The position numbers were made by a program, and so were the translations under genes. A DNA stretch of 16,112 nt, taken from the NCBI GenBank assembly GCA_964560875.1, contig CAZLMW010000160.1, forward strand, positions 1-16,112, in the 5' to 3' direction. Below, one piece after another: positions 1 through 6,935 of this stretch. The notes beneath the pieces were generated by a model that saw only the letters and a list, made by a program, of their open reading frames with translations, was not told where the DNA came from and did no database searches. The stretch comes from CAZLMW01 sp964560875. Its GTDB lineage: Bacteria > Myxococcota_A > UBA9042. Numbering within the stretch: position 1 is the first letter of the stretch; each line of letters starts with the position of its first letter.

Positions 1-80
1 TCCGCTTGCCCAGACCCCTGATGGCGGTCGTGACCGGGTAATGAATCACGCCCACGTTTGTGTCGTTTGTGTGACGGCAA
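1..80. other. left edge, no confident gene
   Basis: A short plus-strand reading frame enters from the left edge and stops at TAA 39-41, reading RLPRPLMAVVTG. It could be the last residues of an upstream gene. The opposite strand is also open across the edge, reading VGVIHYPVTTAIRGLGKR from a GTG, without a visible ribosome binding site. Neither can be chosen from so little sequence. The longer plus-strand frame that runs on to 715 is a shadow: it crosses a tandem repeat and then lies antisense to a clear oxidoreductase gene. Confidence 0.2.
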
Positions 81-284
81 AGGTGCTGTCTCTTTCGCCG
101 CCCTGTCCGAATCACCGCCCTGTCCGAATCACTGCCCTGTCCGAATCACCGCCCTGTCCGAATCACCGCCCTGTCCGAATCACCGCCCTGTCCGAATCAC
201 CGCGCTGTCTTCTTCGCCGGGCTGTCCGAATCACGGCTCTGTCCGAATCACCGTTCTGTCCGAATCACTGCTCTGTCTGCTTCG
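81..284. repeat. twelve-unit 17-bp tandem repeat array
   Basis: Twelve head-to-tail 17-base units fill this stretch without gaps. Nine have the consensus CCGCCCTGTCCGAATCA. Units 1 (81-97), 8 (200-216) and 12 (268-284) share a different tail, CTGTCTnnTTCG-like, so they form a second class placed at both ends and once inside. Units 2, 3, 5, 6 and 7 are identical, and unit 4 differs by one base. Because 17 is not a multiple of three, the array is unlikely to be protein coding; it reads PCPNHRPVRITALSES in rotating frames. It could be a minisatellite or a cluster of protein-binding sites. No function can be assigned. Confidence 0.9.
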
Positions 285-386
285 CATCCAGACGAGCGCA
301 CGCATCTCCAGGACCGAAAAATCGCCGGCCCGTTCTGCGAATTTTCCCACAAAAACAGGCGGTTGGGGTAAACGGGGAGAGGGGGT

Positions 387-506
387 GCAGGGGGAGAGGA
401 CCGATCAGGGGAAGGCAGTCTGTCCTCGAACGAGACCATGTTCTCGCCATCACCGCCGGTCCGCCGATCAAAAAATGCCTTCCCCTGTTGGGTCCTTTCC
501 CCCTGC
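387..506. repeat. 31-bp imperfect inverted repeat with 58-base loop
   Basis: Left arm 387-417 and right arm 476-506 are reverse complements at 28 of 31 positions. The innermost 12 bases (CAGGGGAAGGCA at 406-417) pair perfectly. The loop contains a smaller hairpin, CGAGA...TCTCG, near 430-445, and a run of six A near the right arm. It lies just beyond the 3' end of the minus-strand oxidoreductase gene (stop 516-518). A transcript could fold it as a long stem, but the usual terminator T-tract next to a short stem is absent. It could be a small non-autonomous palindromic element, an mRNA-end structure, or a degenerate terminal-repeat pair. I see no clear target-site duplication. Confidence 0.75.
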
Positions 507-515
507 TGACCGAGG

Positions 516-1535
516 TCACGCCGCCACCGCCACGACGATCTTGCCGCGCGCCCGGCCCGTTTCGCTGTAGATGTGGGCGTCCGCGATGGCGTCTAGCGAA
601 AACACCCTGTCGACGACAGGGCGGACGTGACCGGACTCGACGAGGGCGGCTAGATCCGTCAACTGCGAACCATTGGGGCGCTGGATCACGACGCTGGACC
701 GGACGCCGTGTTTGATGCGGGCGTAGACCGCGAAACCGACCAGCTTGCTCGCCGCGATCGCGACGCCTGGTAGCGCACCGTACTTGCCAACGTGATGGGG
801 GATGTCCGAGCAGATGGTTACGTGTCGCGCACCGGGAGCGAGGCAATCGAGAGCCTGCCATCGTGCGTCACCACCGAGCGCGTCGAGCACGAAGTCCTGG
901 TCGGCAACGACGTCCTGGAACGCTTCCTTCGTGTAATCGACCACGCGGTCCGCGCCGAGCTCCCGGACCATCGCCGTGTTTCGCGCGCTGCAGGTGGTTG
1001 TGACCTCGGCCTGCGCGTGTTTGGCGATCTGGATGGCGAGGCTTCCAACACCGCCGCTACCGGCTTGGATGAACACGCGCTGCGGCCGTCCGTCGCGCTC
1101 AAGACGGGTGAGCGGACCCTTGCCAAACAAGCACTGCCACGCCGTGAGGCCGGCGAGAGGCAAGGTCGCTGCCTCCTCGTGTGACATCGAATCGGGCTTG
1201 CGGGCGAGCGCGGATTGGTCGACGGCCAGCAGCTCCGCGTAGGTGCCTTGTCGCTTGTAGTCGGCGCATCCGAAGACCGCGTCGCCCTTGGAAAAACGCG
1301 TGACGTTGCCGCCCACCGCCTCGACGACGCCGGAGAAATCAAGCCCGAGCACCCACGGCAGCTTGTAGCGGATGATGGCGCGCTGGGTGCCCTTGCGGAT
1401 CTTCCAGTCGATCGGGTTGACGCTGCTGGCGCGGACGGCGACTACGACGTCGTTGGGGCCGGGCTCAGGGTGCGGGAGATCGACGACGCGGAAGACGTCG
1501 GGCTGGCCGTATTGGTCGATGATGGCAGCTTTCAT
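516..1535 (-). CDS. MDR-family NAD(P)-dependent quinone/zinc-independent oxidoreductase
   Basis: A 339-residue medium-chain dehydrogenase/reductase of the quinone oxidoreductase type. The N-terminal GroES-like part has MKAAIIDQYG, then VRASSVNPIDWKIRKG (about 34-49) and GLDFSGVVEAVG (64-75). The Rossmann cofactor loop is AGSGGVG at 158-164. The structural and catalytic zinc ligands of true alcohol dehydrogenases are not visible, so reduction of quinones or activated C=C bonds with NADPH is the usual family role; the substrate is unknown. The ATG at 1535 is preceded by a GGAAA-like site. The frame stays open upstream to 2006, but that part lies over the neighbouring membrane-protein gene. It is 44 bases downstream of that gene and probably in the same TetR-controlled transcript. 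Confidence 0.93.
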   Translation of the reverse strand: MKAAIIDQYGQPDVFRVVDLPHPEPGPNDVVVAVRASSVNPIDWKIRKGTQRAIIRYKLPWVLGLDFSGVVEAVGGNVTRFSKGDAVFGCADYKRQGTYAELLAVDQSALARKPDSMSHEEAATLPLAGLTAWQCLFGKGPLTRLERDGRPQRVFIQAGSGGVGSLAIQIAKHAQAEVTTTCSARNTAMVRELGADRVVDYTKEAFQDVVADQDFVLDALGGDARWQALDCLAPGARHVTICSDIPHHVGKYGALPGVAIAASKLVGFAVYARIKHGVRSSVVIQRPNGSQLTDLAALVESGHVRPVVDRVFSLDAIADAHIYSETGRARGKIVVAVAA

Positions 1536-1549
1536 GTTGATTTCCGTGG

Positions 1550-1565
1550 TTGATTGATTGATTGA
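1550..1565. repeat. tetranucleotide repeat (TTGA)4
   Basis: Four perfect copies of TTGA on the plus strand, read as TCAA on the coding strand, sit in the 44-base spacer between the membrane-protein stop and the oxidoreductase start. They lie 15-30 bases upstream of the oxidoreductase ATG. Four units is short for a phase-variable tract, and this may be chance. Confidence 0.6.
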
Positions 1566-1579
1566 TGCTTGAGCGCGGG

Positions 1580-2116
1580 CTACTGCAACACGCAGCCGGA
1601 GACCCCGACCACGACGGCCATTGGGACGATGAGACCAACCGCCGATCCGAGCATGTAGTCGCGGTAGCGGACCGGCGAGAGGGCCAGCGCGTAGTTGATC
1701 GGCGGGCTCAGGAAGGTGAGCGTGCGCAGGACAATGACCGTGCGAAGCGGGCGTCGCTGCAGCCCGGCGATGAGCTTGTTGATGAGGCGACCCACGCGGC
1801 CTTCGGTCGACGGGGCCTTGGGCTGTCCCCCCACAAAGCGAACGGTGCAGAACGTCGTCGCCACCGCGACCACTCCCCCGACCCACGCGAGCAACCCGCC
1901 GCCGACTTGGCCATAAATGAGCACGGCAGCGGCCACGAAAACGATGCCCGGCAGCTGCAGGAGCGGCCCGATCGCGAACGCCAACAAGAACACGGCCACG
2001 CCCCACGAGCCGGCATCCAGCACCAACACACGGATGCCGTCGGCGTCGAACCGCTCGATGATCCCGGTGGTATGGGCCACGACGAAGAGGGCCCCAAGAA
2101 CGAGCGCGGCCGCCAT
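1580..2116 (-). CDS. TVP38/TMEM64 (DedA/VTT superfamily) membrane protein
   Basis: An inner-membrane protein with several hydrophobic segments and the VTT-type core. This includes FAIGPLLQLPGIVFVAAAV, then a Gly-rich membrane stretch ending in GGVVAVATTFCTVRFVGG, a basic region with RRPLRTVIVLRTL, and the re-entrant-type segment TFLSPPINYALAL. Family members are linked to lipid transport and membrane homeostasis; the specific role here is unknown. I chose the ATG at 2116 (178 residues) over the ATG at 2227 (215 residues) for two reasons. A 23-bp operator-like palindrome lies at 2164-2186, inside the longer version. The first 26 codons of the longer version end in G or C only 12 times, against 15 of the next 16. 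The ribosome site is weak (GAGG close to the start); a TTG at 2119 is also possible. It probably heads an operon with the oxidoreductase. Confidence 0.85.
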   Translation of the reverse strand: MAAALVLGALFVVAHTTGIIERFDADGIRVLVLDAGSWGVAVFLLAFAIGPLLQLPGIVFVAAAVLIYGQVGGGLLAWVGGVVAVATTFCTVRFVGGQPKAPSTEGRVGRLINKLIAGLQRRPLRTVIVLRTLTFLSPPINYALALSPVRYRDYMLGSAVGLIVPMAVVVGVSGCVLQ

Positions 2117-2163
2117 CAACCTCGCACGCTCGCCGACCTTCGACCCGTCTGTTGGTTCCGGAT

Positions 2164-2186
2164 TGACCGAATAGGTTTTTCGGTCA
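2164..2186. promoter_or_regulatory. TetR-type operator upstream of membrane protein-oxidoreductase operon
   Basis: A 23-bp imperfect palindrome with half-sites TGACCGAAT and TTTCGGTCA around a 5-base centre. It matches the palindrome at 2917-2939 at 21 of 23 positions, including the non-symmetric centre. It ends 48 bases before the preferred start at 2116, about the same distance as the second site has from the TetR start. The binding protein is inferred to be the adjacent TetR regulator. Confidence 0.8.
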
Positions 2187-2269
2187 CCAACGGTCGTGCT
2201 TGTTTGATCGGCAGAGTGAGCGGTCATGAATCGGTGTCCGGGGTGGTGGTGGCGCTTCGCCGGGTATTC

Positions 2270-2875
2270 TCAGCTCGCGCGAGGGACCGCGGGCGCCGCG
2301 TCGTGTTGCAGGCCGCCTTGCAGGAGCGCGACGAGGGTCTGCCAGCGCGGCAAGGCCATCTCGAAGTCGCGGTCCGGGTCGTGATAGAGCAGCGCGGCGA
2401 CCTGCATGTCCTGGACGATTTCGGCGACGACGTCGGCGTCCAGGTCTGCGCGAAATCCGCCCTGCCGCTGTCCGAGACGCACGACTTCGGCCAGGTTGCT
2501 GCGGGCGATGCGACGCAGCTCGATGAACTGTTTGGCGTGGCCCGGGGCCTTGTCAGCGGCGTGGCCGGCGAGCACTTCGCGGACCAGGGGACGGCTCTCG
2601 AAGTACGTGCACTCCGCCTCGATGACCGGCCCGATGAGTTCAGCTGCGGGCACACGCGGGTCGATGAGGCGGCTGACTTCGGCCACGCCGTCGCGCACCT
2701 CGCGATGCAGCACCTGGAAGAAGAGGTCCTGCTTGGACGACGCGGCGAGGTAGATGGTGCCCTTGGCGACACCGGCTTCGCTGGCGATCTCGGCGACCGA
2801 TGTCTTGCGGAACCCAAATCGCGCGAAGAAACGCGCCGCGCAGTCGAGGATGTGTCCGTGCTTCTTCTGTTCCAT
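2270..2875 (-). CDS. TetR/AcrR-family transcriptional regulator
   Basis: A 201-residue regulator of typical TetR length. The N-terminal helix-turn-helix covers about residues 10-52: FFARFGFRKTSVAEIASEAG, then VAKGTIYLAASSKQDLF. The usual YxYFxSK after the recognition helix is YLAASSK here, a departure at the DNA-contact end. The C-terminal ligand domain is variable, so no ligand can be named. ATG 2875 follows GAGAGGG at good spacing. The stop is 153 bases upstream of the preferred membrane-protein start. Paired palindromes upstream of this gene and of the next one suggest autorepression plus control of the membrane protein and oxidoreductase. I infer a repressor released by a small hydrophobic or electrophilic compound; this is not shown by the sequence. 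Confidence 0.93.
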   Translation of the reverse strand: MEQKKHGHILDCAARFFARFGFRKTSVAEIASEAGVAKGTIYLAASSKQDLFFQVLHREVRDGVAEVSRLIDPRVPAAELIGPVIEAECTYFESRPLVREVLAGHAADKAPGHAKQFIELRRIARSNLAEVVRLGQRQGGFRADLDADVVAEIVQDMQVAALLYHDPDRDFEMALPRWQTLVALLQGGLQHDAAPAVPRAS

Positions 2876-2916
2876 TGCGCCCTCTCGTCGCCGCTCGCAC
2901 CACCTTGATGCCGAAC

Positions 2917-2939
2917 TGACCGAAACGGTTTTTCGGTCA
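2917..2939. promoter_or_regulatory. TetR-type operator upstream of the TetR gene
   Basis: A 23-bp palindrome with perfect 9-bp arms, TGACCGAAA and TTTCGGTCA, separated by CGGTT. It lies 41 bases upstream of the TetR ATG. On the minus strand, TTGACT and TTGACG sequences just upstream of it (about 2953-2962) could be a -35 element, placing the palindrome over the spacer or -10 region; no good -10 is visible. Most likely an autorepression site. Confidence 0.85.
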
Positions 2940-3004
2940 TTGCTGGGCAGGCGTCAAGTCAATTCTGATACTCGATCTTGTTTTTTCTGGCTGCTGACCG
3001 GAAC

Positions 3005-4255
3005 TCACGCACCCGGAGGCGGCAGCGGTAGGGGCAACTCAAGGGACATCTTCGGCCTCACGATGCCTCGCTTCACGCCGCACATCGTCGCCAGCATCTG
3101 GCCGGAGACCCACGGCAGGTTCGACAACAGGACGAACAAGAGGTCGCGGGCGATTCCCAGGCCGGGGAGCGACGACTGGAACAGTGGCGTCAGGGCGTGG
3201 GCGGCGAGCTCGTAGTAGGCCAGTTGGGGACGCCTGGCCTTCACATACGCCCGGCATGCGGCGGCGGCGGACCGGCCGGCAGCTGCAGCGTGGTGCACGC
3301 AGTCACCGAGCACCATCGCGTCGACCAGTGCAAGGTTGGTTCCCTGGCCGAGCTGGGGGCTCATGGCGTGGGCAGCGTCGCCGATGAAGAGCACACCGTC
3401 GCGGTACCACGGCCGCATGATGACGCGGTGGTATTGCGCGAACAGCAGCTCGTCCATGTCGTCGACCTGGTCCATCAACGGCGCGGCGTGGGCGTCGTAG
3501 GCGCGGATTTCGTCTTTGAAGGCCGTGAGCCCGCGGCTGCGCCATTGGTCGACTGCGTCTTCGTGGAGCGACCAGTAAAGGCTTACCTGCGGCGTGTCGG
3601 CCGATCCGGGCCGGGTTGGGCCGAGGCCGGTCGGCAACAACCCCATCATCTTCCGCGTGCCATCGACGGTCTGGTAGAGCTCGCCGGCGTAGCGGTTTTC
3701 CGGGTCGGGCCCGACGTACCAGGCCGCGCCCCAGCGGTACGTGGTCACCTTGCCATGGCGCCACGTGTCCCGGATTTGCGAGCGCGCGCCGTCCGCCACG
3801 ATGACGAGCTCGAACGGTCCGTGTCTGCGGCCGTCGTCTTCGATTAGCGAAGATCCGCCGGTCGCGTGGGGTTTGGCGTCGACGATGCGGGTGCCAAAGT
3901 GCAGGCTCTCGACCTCGGCGCGCACCGCTTCCACCAGGCTTTGAAAGATCGCCCCGCGGTGCAGACCGGCGCCGTGCCAGTCGGGCGACAGGTCGGCGTA
4001 GCGCAGGTTCATCAGCTCGCGACCGCTGACGGTGCCAACCCGCAGTCCATCGACCCGCGATGCCCTCGCGAGTGTTTTTTCGAGCAGTCCCAGCCGCGCG
4101 AGCACGGCCAAGCCCGTCGGTTGGATGAGGATGCCGGCGCCGATGGGTTCCGGGTCAGCCACCGCCTCGAACACGGCGACGTCATGACCGGCACGATGCA
4201 AGAAAAGCGCCGCAGCGCCGCCGGCGTAGCCGCAACCGACGATGGCGATCTGCAT
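3005..4255 (-). CDS. FAD-dependent aromatic-type monooxygenase (PHBH/UbiH-like)
   Basis: A 416-residue class A flavoprotein monooxygenase. The three family signatures are present: the Rossmann GCGYAG at 7-12 (IAIVGCGYAGGAAALFLHRA), the DG motif at 155-156 (VIVADGARSQIR), and the GD motif at 292-293 (LFIGDAAHAMSPQLGQG) that binds the FAD ribityl chain. These enzymes use NAD(P)H and oxygen to hydroxylate aromatic or polyketide-like substrates; the substrate here cannot be read from sequence. Length is normal. The C-terminus ends in a proline/leucine tail (LPLPLPPPGA). The start is the ATG at 4255, 18 bases after the response-regulator stop, so the two are probably cotranscribed. That pairing is unusual and does not explain the substrate. 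Confidence 0.9.
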   Translation of the reverse strand: MQIAIVGCGYAGGAAALFLHRAGHDVAVFEAVADPEPIGAGILIQPTGLAVLARLGLLEKTLARASRVDGLRVGTVSGRELMNLRYADLSPDWHGAGLHRGAIFQSLVEAVRAEVESLHFGTRIVDAKPHATGGSSLIEDDGRRHGPFELVIVADGARSQIRDTWRHGKVTTYRWGAAWYVGPDPENRYAGELYQTVDGTRKMMGLLPTGLGPTRPGSADTPQVSLYWSLHEDAVDQWRSRGLTAFKDEIRAYDAHAAPLMDQVDDMDELLFAQYHRVIMRPWYRDGVLFIGDAAHAMSPQLGQGTNLALVDAMVLGDCVHHAAAAGRSAAAACRAYVKARRPQLAYYELAAHALTPLFQSSLPGLGIARDLLFVLLSNLPWVSGQMLATMCGVKRGIVRPKMSLELPLPLPPPGA

Positions 4256-4273
4256 GGCTGCGGCCCCCGCTCT

Positions 4274-4714
4274 TCAGCTGTCGGGACGCTGCACGATTTC
4301 GAGCCAGAAGTCGCCCAAAGTTGCCATGACTTCGATCATATTCTGCAGCCCGACAGGTTTGACGATGTAGGCGTTGGCGTACTTGTTGTAGGCGGCGGCG
4401 ACGTCGGCCTGGTCCTTGGAGCTGGTGAGCATGACGACCGGAATCGACCGCGTATCCGGATTGGTCTTGATTTGGTTGAGGACCTCGTGGCCATCGATGC
4501 CCGGCATATGCAGGTCGAGCAGCACGAGCAGGGGGCGAGCGGCGCCCTCGTACTCGCCGCGCTGGAATATGTAATCGACCGCCGCGTCGCCGTCTTTGAG
4601 CTCGATGATCGGGTTGCGTAAGCGATGCTTCTTCAGCGCGCGGATCGTCAGGAAGCGATCGGCGACGCTGTCATCGACAAGTAGAATCGGCCGGGCAGAG
4701 TTGGCGACGGTCAC
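4274..4714 (-). CDS. single-domain response regulator (Rcp1-like REC)
   Basis: A 146-residue stand-alone receiver domain. The acidic pair is D14-D15 (ILLVDDS), the phospho-acceptor is D67 (LLDLHMPG), the switch threonine is T97 (MLTSS) and the conserved lysine is K119 (IVKP). There is no output domain, so it should act by protein interaction or phosphotransfer. The sequence style (long alpha2 region with DYIFQRGEYEGA, then LLDLHMPGIDG) is that of the Rcp1 group, often paired with phytochrome-like kinases. Translation starts at GTG 4714 after AAGGTG. A PAS/HisKA kinase is divergently encoded 148 bases away and is the obvious partner. Confidence 0.93.
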   Translation of the reverse strand: MTVANSARPILLVDDSVADRFLTIRALKKHRLRNPIIELKDGDAAVDYIFQRGEYEGAARPLLVLLDLHMPGIDGHEVLNQIKTNPDTRSIPVVMLTSSKDQADVAAAYNKYANAYIVKPVGLQNMIEVMATLGDFWLEIVQRPDS

Positions 4715-4735
4715 GGGGACACCTTGGGTGGCAAG

Positions 4736-4741
4736 TTTATA
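4736..4741 (-). promoter_or_regulatory. possible -10 element for the response regulator
   Basis: On the minus strand this reads TATAAA, 21 bases upstream of the GTG start, in an otherwise GC-rich intergenic region between two divergent genes. No convincing -35 hexamer lies 16-18 bases further upstream, so this is a weak call. Confidence 0.25.
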
Positions 4742-4862
4742 CGCTTGAGACCATAATGTGATTCTTCCAACATGTCAGCGACCGACGGGGCACCTCCTGC
4801 GACGGCGGCATGATTGCGAGCCGTCCGTGGCCACTGCGCACGGCCGACACGGAGCGATTGCC

Positions 4863-5830
4863 ATGCCCGCACCTCCCGAAGCTAGCTTGCTCGCGAGCCT
4901 CGTCGACGAGATCCCGATCGGCGCCGTCATCTGGCGCATCGAGCATCCAACCGACGGCGGCCAGCTGCGCATGGTCCGGCCAAACCGAGCTGCGTCGATC
5001 GCGTCATCGATCAATCTGCGACCGTTTATCGGCATGACGATGGCCGAAGCCTTCCCGCCGTTCGTGGAGTCCGGCGCGCCCGATCATATGCTCGCTGCGA
5101 CAGCCAACGGCGAGGTGTGCCGGCTTGGGCTTGTCGAGTATGAAGACGCCAAGATCCCCAACGCGCTCAACGAAGTCACAGCCTACAGGCTCGATGACAA
5201 CCACCTGGTCGTGCAGTACAGCAACGTGTCGGAGCGCGAGCGCCTGTTGAAGTCGCTGGAAGAGCGCAACAAAGAGCTGCGCGCAGCCAAGGATAGCCTT
5301 GAGGTCGCCTTTAGCCAGCTGGAGATGTTCACGCGCATCGCGAGCCACGACTTGCGGGCACCCGCGCGCCAGGTCGAACAGCTTTGTCGGCTCGCTGCGG
5401 CCGAAGCTGAAGTAAGCGACGACGTAAGCGAGCTGCTCAAGTTGGCCGCCCATTCCGCCCGCAATATGACCCAGCTCATCGACGCATTGTTGGCCTATAC
5501 CCGCGCGCAATCGGGCGAGATCGAGCGCGAGCCCACAGGTGTCACCGAGCTTTTTGACGCCGCCCAATACGCACTCAACGCGGTGGTCGACGAAACTGGC
5601 GCTAACGTGACATGGACCGGTGTCGATGCCGTGGTTTGGGGACCCGTCNNNNNNNNNNNNNNNNNNNNNNNNNNNNNNNNNNNNNNNNNNNNNNNNNNNN
5701 NNNNNNNNNNNNNNNNNNNNNNNNNNNNNNNNNNNNNNNNNNNNNNNNCGGCCGCATCGAGATGCGTCCCGGCGAGGAAGTTGGCTCCGTGTTTTCGGTC
5801 TGGCTGCCCGTCGCTGCCGACGCCAACTGA
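4863..5830 (+). CDS. PAS/HisKA sensor histidine kinase, interrupted by assembly gap
   Basis: A sensor kinase split by the N run. Before the gap 262 residues are visible. A PAS-like sensor occupies about residues 10-125, a coiled coil follows (SERERLLKSLEERNKELRAA, 123-142), and then a HisKA dimerisation domain with H-box ASHDLRAP, H162 being the expected phosphorylated histidine. No membrane segment is seen, so it is probably cytoplasmic. After the gap, GRIEMRPGEEVGSVFSVWLP is the typical end of a HATPase domain and ends at TGA 5828-5830. The two parts are in different frames across 100 N, expected if the gap length is a placeholder. The N, G1 and G2 boxes are missing. I chose ATG 4863 because GGAG at 4851-4854 precedes it; a GTG at 4758 is in frame but less likely. 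It is divergent from its probable partner, the receiver protein. Confidence 0.85.
5649..5748. other. assembly gap (100 N)
   Basis: Exactly 100 undetermined bases. This round number is the usual scaffold placeholder, so true length is unknown. By comparison with the HATPase fold, about 80 residues are missing between the two visible kinase parts, suggesting a real gap near 240 bases. Confidence 0.97.
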
Positions 5831-5843
5831 TTTGTCACGACCG

Positions 5844-6935
5844 CTACGGACAGGCGCCCTTGCTCTTGAAGCCCTGGCCCTTGGACGCCGCGCTGCAGCT
5901 GTTGCTGTAGGTCTGGTTGTCGCAGCCGCACACCGGCGCATAGACGGTCGCGCAGATCCCCGGCCGCGGCTTGCAGGTCCCCGGTTTGTCGCACTCGCCG
6001 GCGCAGTATTCGTTCGTCTTGCAGAAGCCGCTCTTGCCGACGACGCACGACTTGATGATCGGGCACGGACCCTGCGACTTCACGTTGACACCGGCCGTCG
6101 CCGCGACGCAGGCGTTGCTATGCGTTTTGCCATCGCAGCCGCACACGGGCTTGAGGATCTTGGTGCATATCTTCGGCTTGGTGGCGCAGACGCCGGTGCC
6201 CATGCACGGCCCCTTGCAGTACAGGCCCGTCTTGCACTCGGCCTTGCCGACCATGCACGACGCACCGATTCCGCCGCCGCCCGCCGTCTTGCACGGCCCG
6301 TCATGCTTCTTGCCGACGCCGACCACCAGCCGCAAGCACGCGTTGGCGTAGGTCTTGCCGTCACAGCCACATTGCTGCGCCGCCGGCGTCGTCTTCGGAC
6401 AAGGCTGCTTGTTCTTGACGCACTTGCCGGACGCGTCCGGGCCGCAAGAATCCAGCTCACAGGCCTGGCCGGACGGACACTTCAAGGCGGCGATGCCGCC
6501 GCACAGCTGGATCGTGACGCCCCCACCACTGTCGGCGGATGAACTGTCCGCGGATGATCCCGCGTCCACCGAACCATTTGCGTCTGGCGAACCACCGGCG
6601 TCTTGCGCACCGCCAGCGTCTTGTGCACCGCCAGCATCGACCGTCGAACCGGCGTCGTTGCCCGCGCTTGTTGTCGCATCCGATGACCCGACCGAGCCGG
6701 CGTCTGTCCCTGCGCTCGAACCCGCGTCCGTTGCGCCGCCAGCTCCCGCGTCGCCAGAACCCGCGTTGCCAGCATCGCTCGTTGCGCCGCTATCGGCCTG
6801 TGCGTCTGCGGCGCCTGAGTCGGTGGTCGAGCCGCCGCCGGAGGTGTCCACTTCGGAGCTTCCGCACGCCACTGCGGCGATCGCCATGACCGCGATCAAT
6901 CCATCGCATAAGAGGCTTCGAGAAAAGGTACGCAT
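5844..6935 (-). CDS. lipoprotein with three Kazal-like domains
   Basis: A 363-residue exported protein. The signal peptide ends in a lipobox, AAVAC, with C24 as the predicted lipidated residue. Residues 25-139 are a low-complexity Asp/Ala/Gly/Ser linker with repeats such as AQDAGG. The C-terminal part has a first cysteine-rich segment (about 145-175) and then three Kazal-type modules, roughly 176-215, 253-291 and 326-362, each with CGCDGKTYxNxC or a close form (CGCDNQTYSNSC in the last). Kazal domains often inhibit serine proteases, but the bacterial versions are mostly uncharacterised. ATG 6935 follows GGAG at 7 bases; the longer frame to 7169 has no such support. Its stop is 13 bases from the convergent kinase stop, leaving no room for a terminator between them. 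Confidence 0.9.
   Translation of the reverse strand: MRTFSRSLLCDGLIAVMAIAAVACGSSEVDTSGGGSTTDSGAADAQADSGATSDAGNAGSGDAGAGGATDAGSSAGTDAGSVGSSDATTSAGNDAGSTVDAGGAQDAGGAQDAGGSPDANGSVDAGSSADSSSADSGGGVTIQLCGGIAALKCPSGQACELDSCGPDASGKCVKNKQPCPKTTPAAQQCGCDGKTYANACLRLVVGVGKKHDGPCKTAGGGGIGASCMVGKAECKTGLYCKGPCMGTGVCATKPKICTKILKPVCGCDGKTHSNACVAATAGVNVKSQGPCPIIKSCVVGKSGFCKTNEYCAGECDKPGTCKPRPGICATVYAPVCGCDNQTYSNSCSAASKGQGFKSKGACP

Noticed and set aside
81..284. CRISPR array
   Set aside because: Repeats are 17 bases and directly adjacent without unique spacers, and no cas-like gene is present.
387..506. Ordinary intrinsic terminator of the oxidoreductase gene
   Set aside because: The stem arms are 31 bases with a 58-base loop, and no U-tract follows the stem on the minus-strand transcript.
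41..715. Plus-strand 224-residue frame with repeated PCPNHRPVRITALSES
   Set aside because: It is the 17-bp tandem array read through in rotating frames and then antisense to the oxidoreductase; there is no ribosome site or recognisable domain.
1562..2908. Plus-strand 448-residue open frame
   Set aside because: Antisense to the clear TetR and membrane-protein genes; high third-position G/C opens the opposite strand. No domain is visible.
5749..6542. Continuation of the kinase frame across the N run to 6542
   Set aside because: The frame after the gap is set only by the arbitrary 100 N and runs antisense to the Kazal lipoprotein; the true kinase end is in another frame, at 5830.
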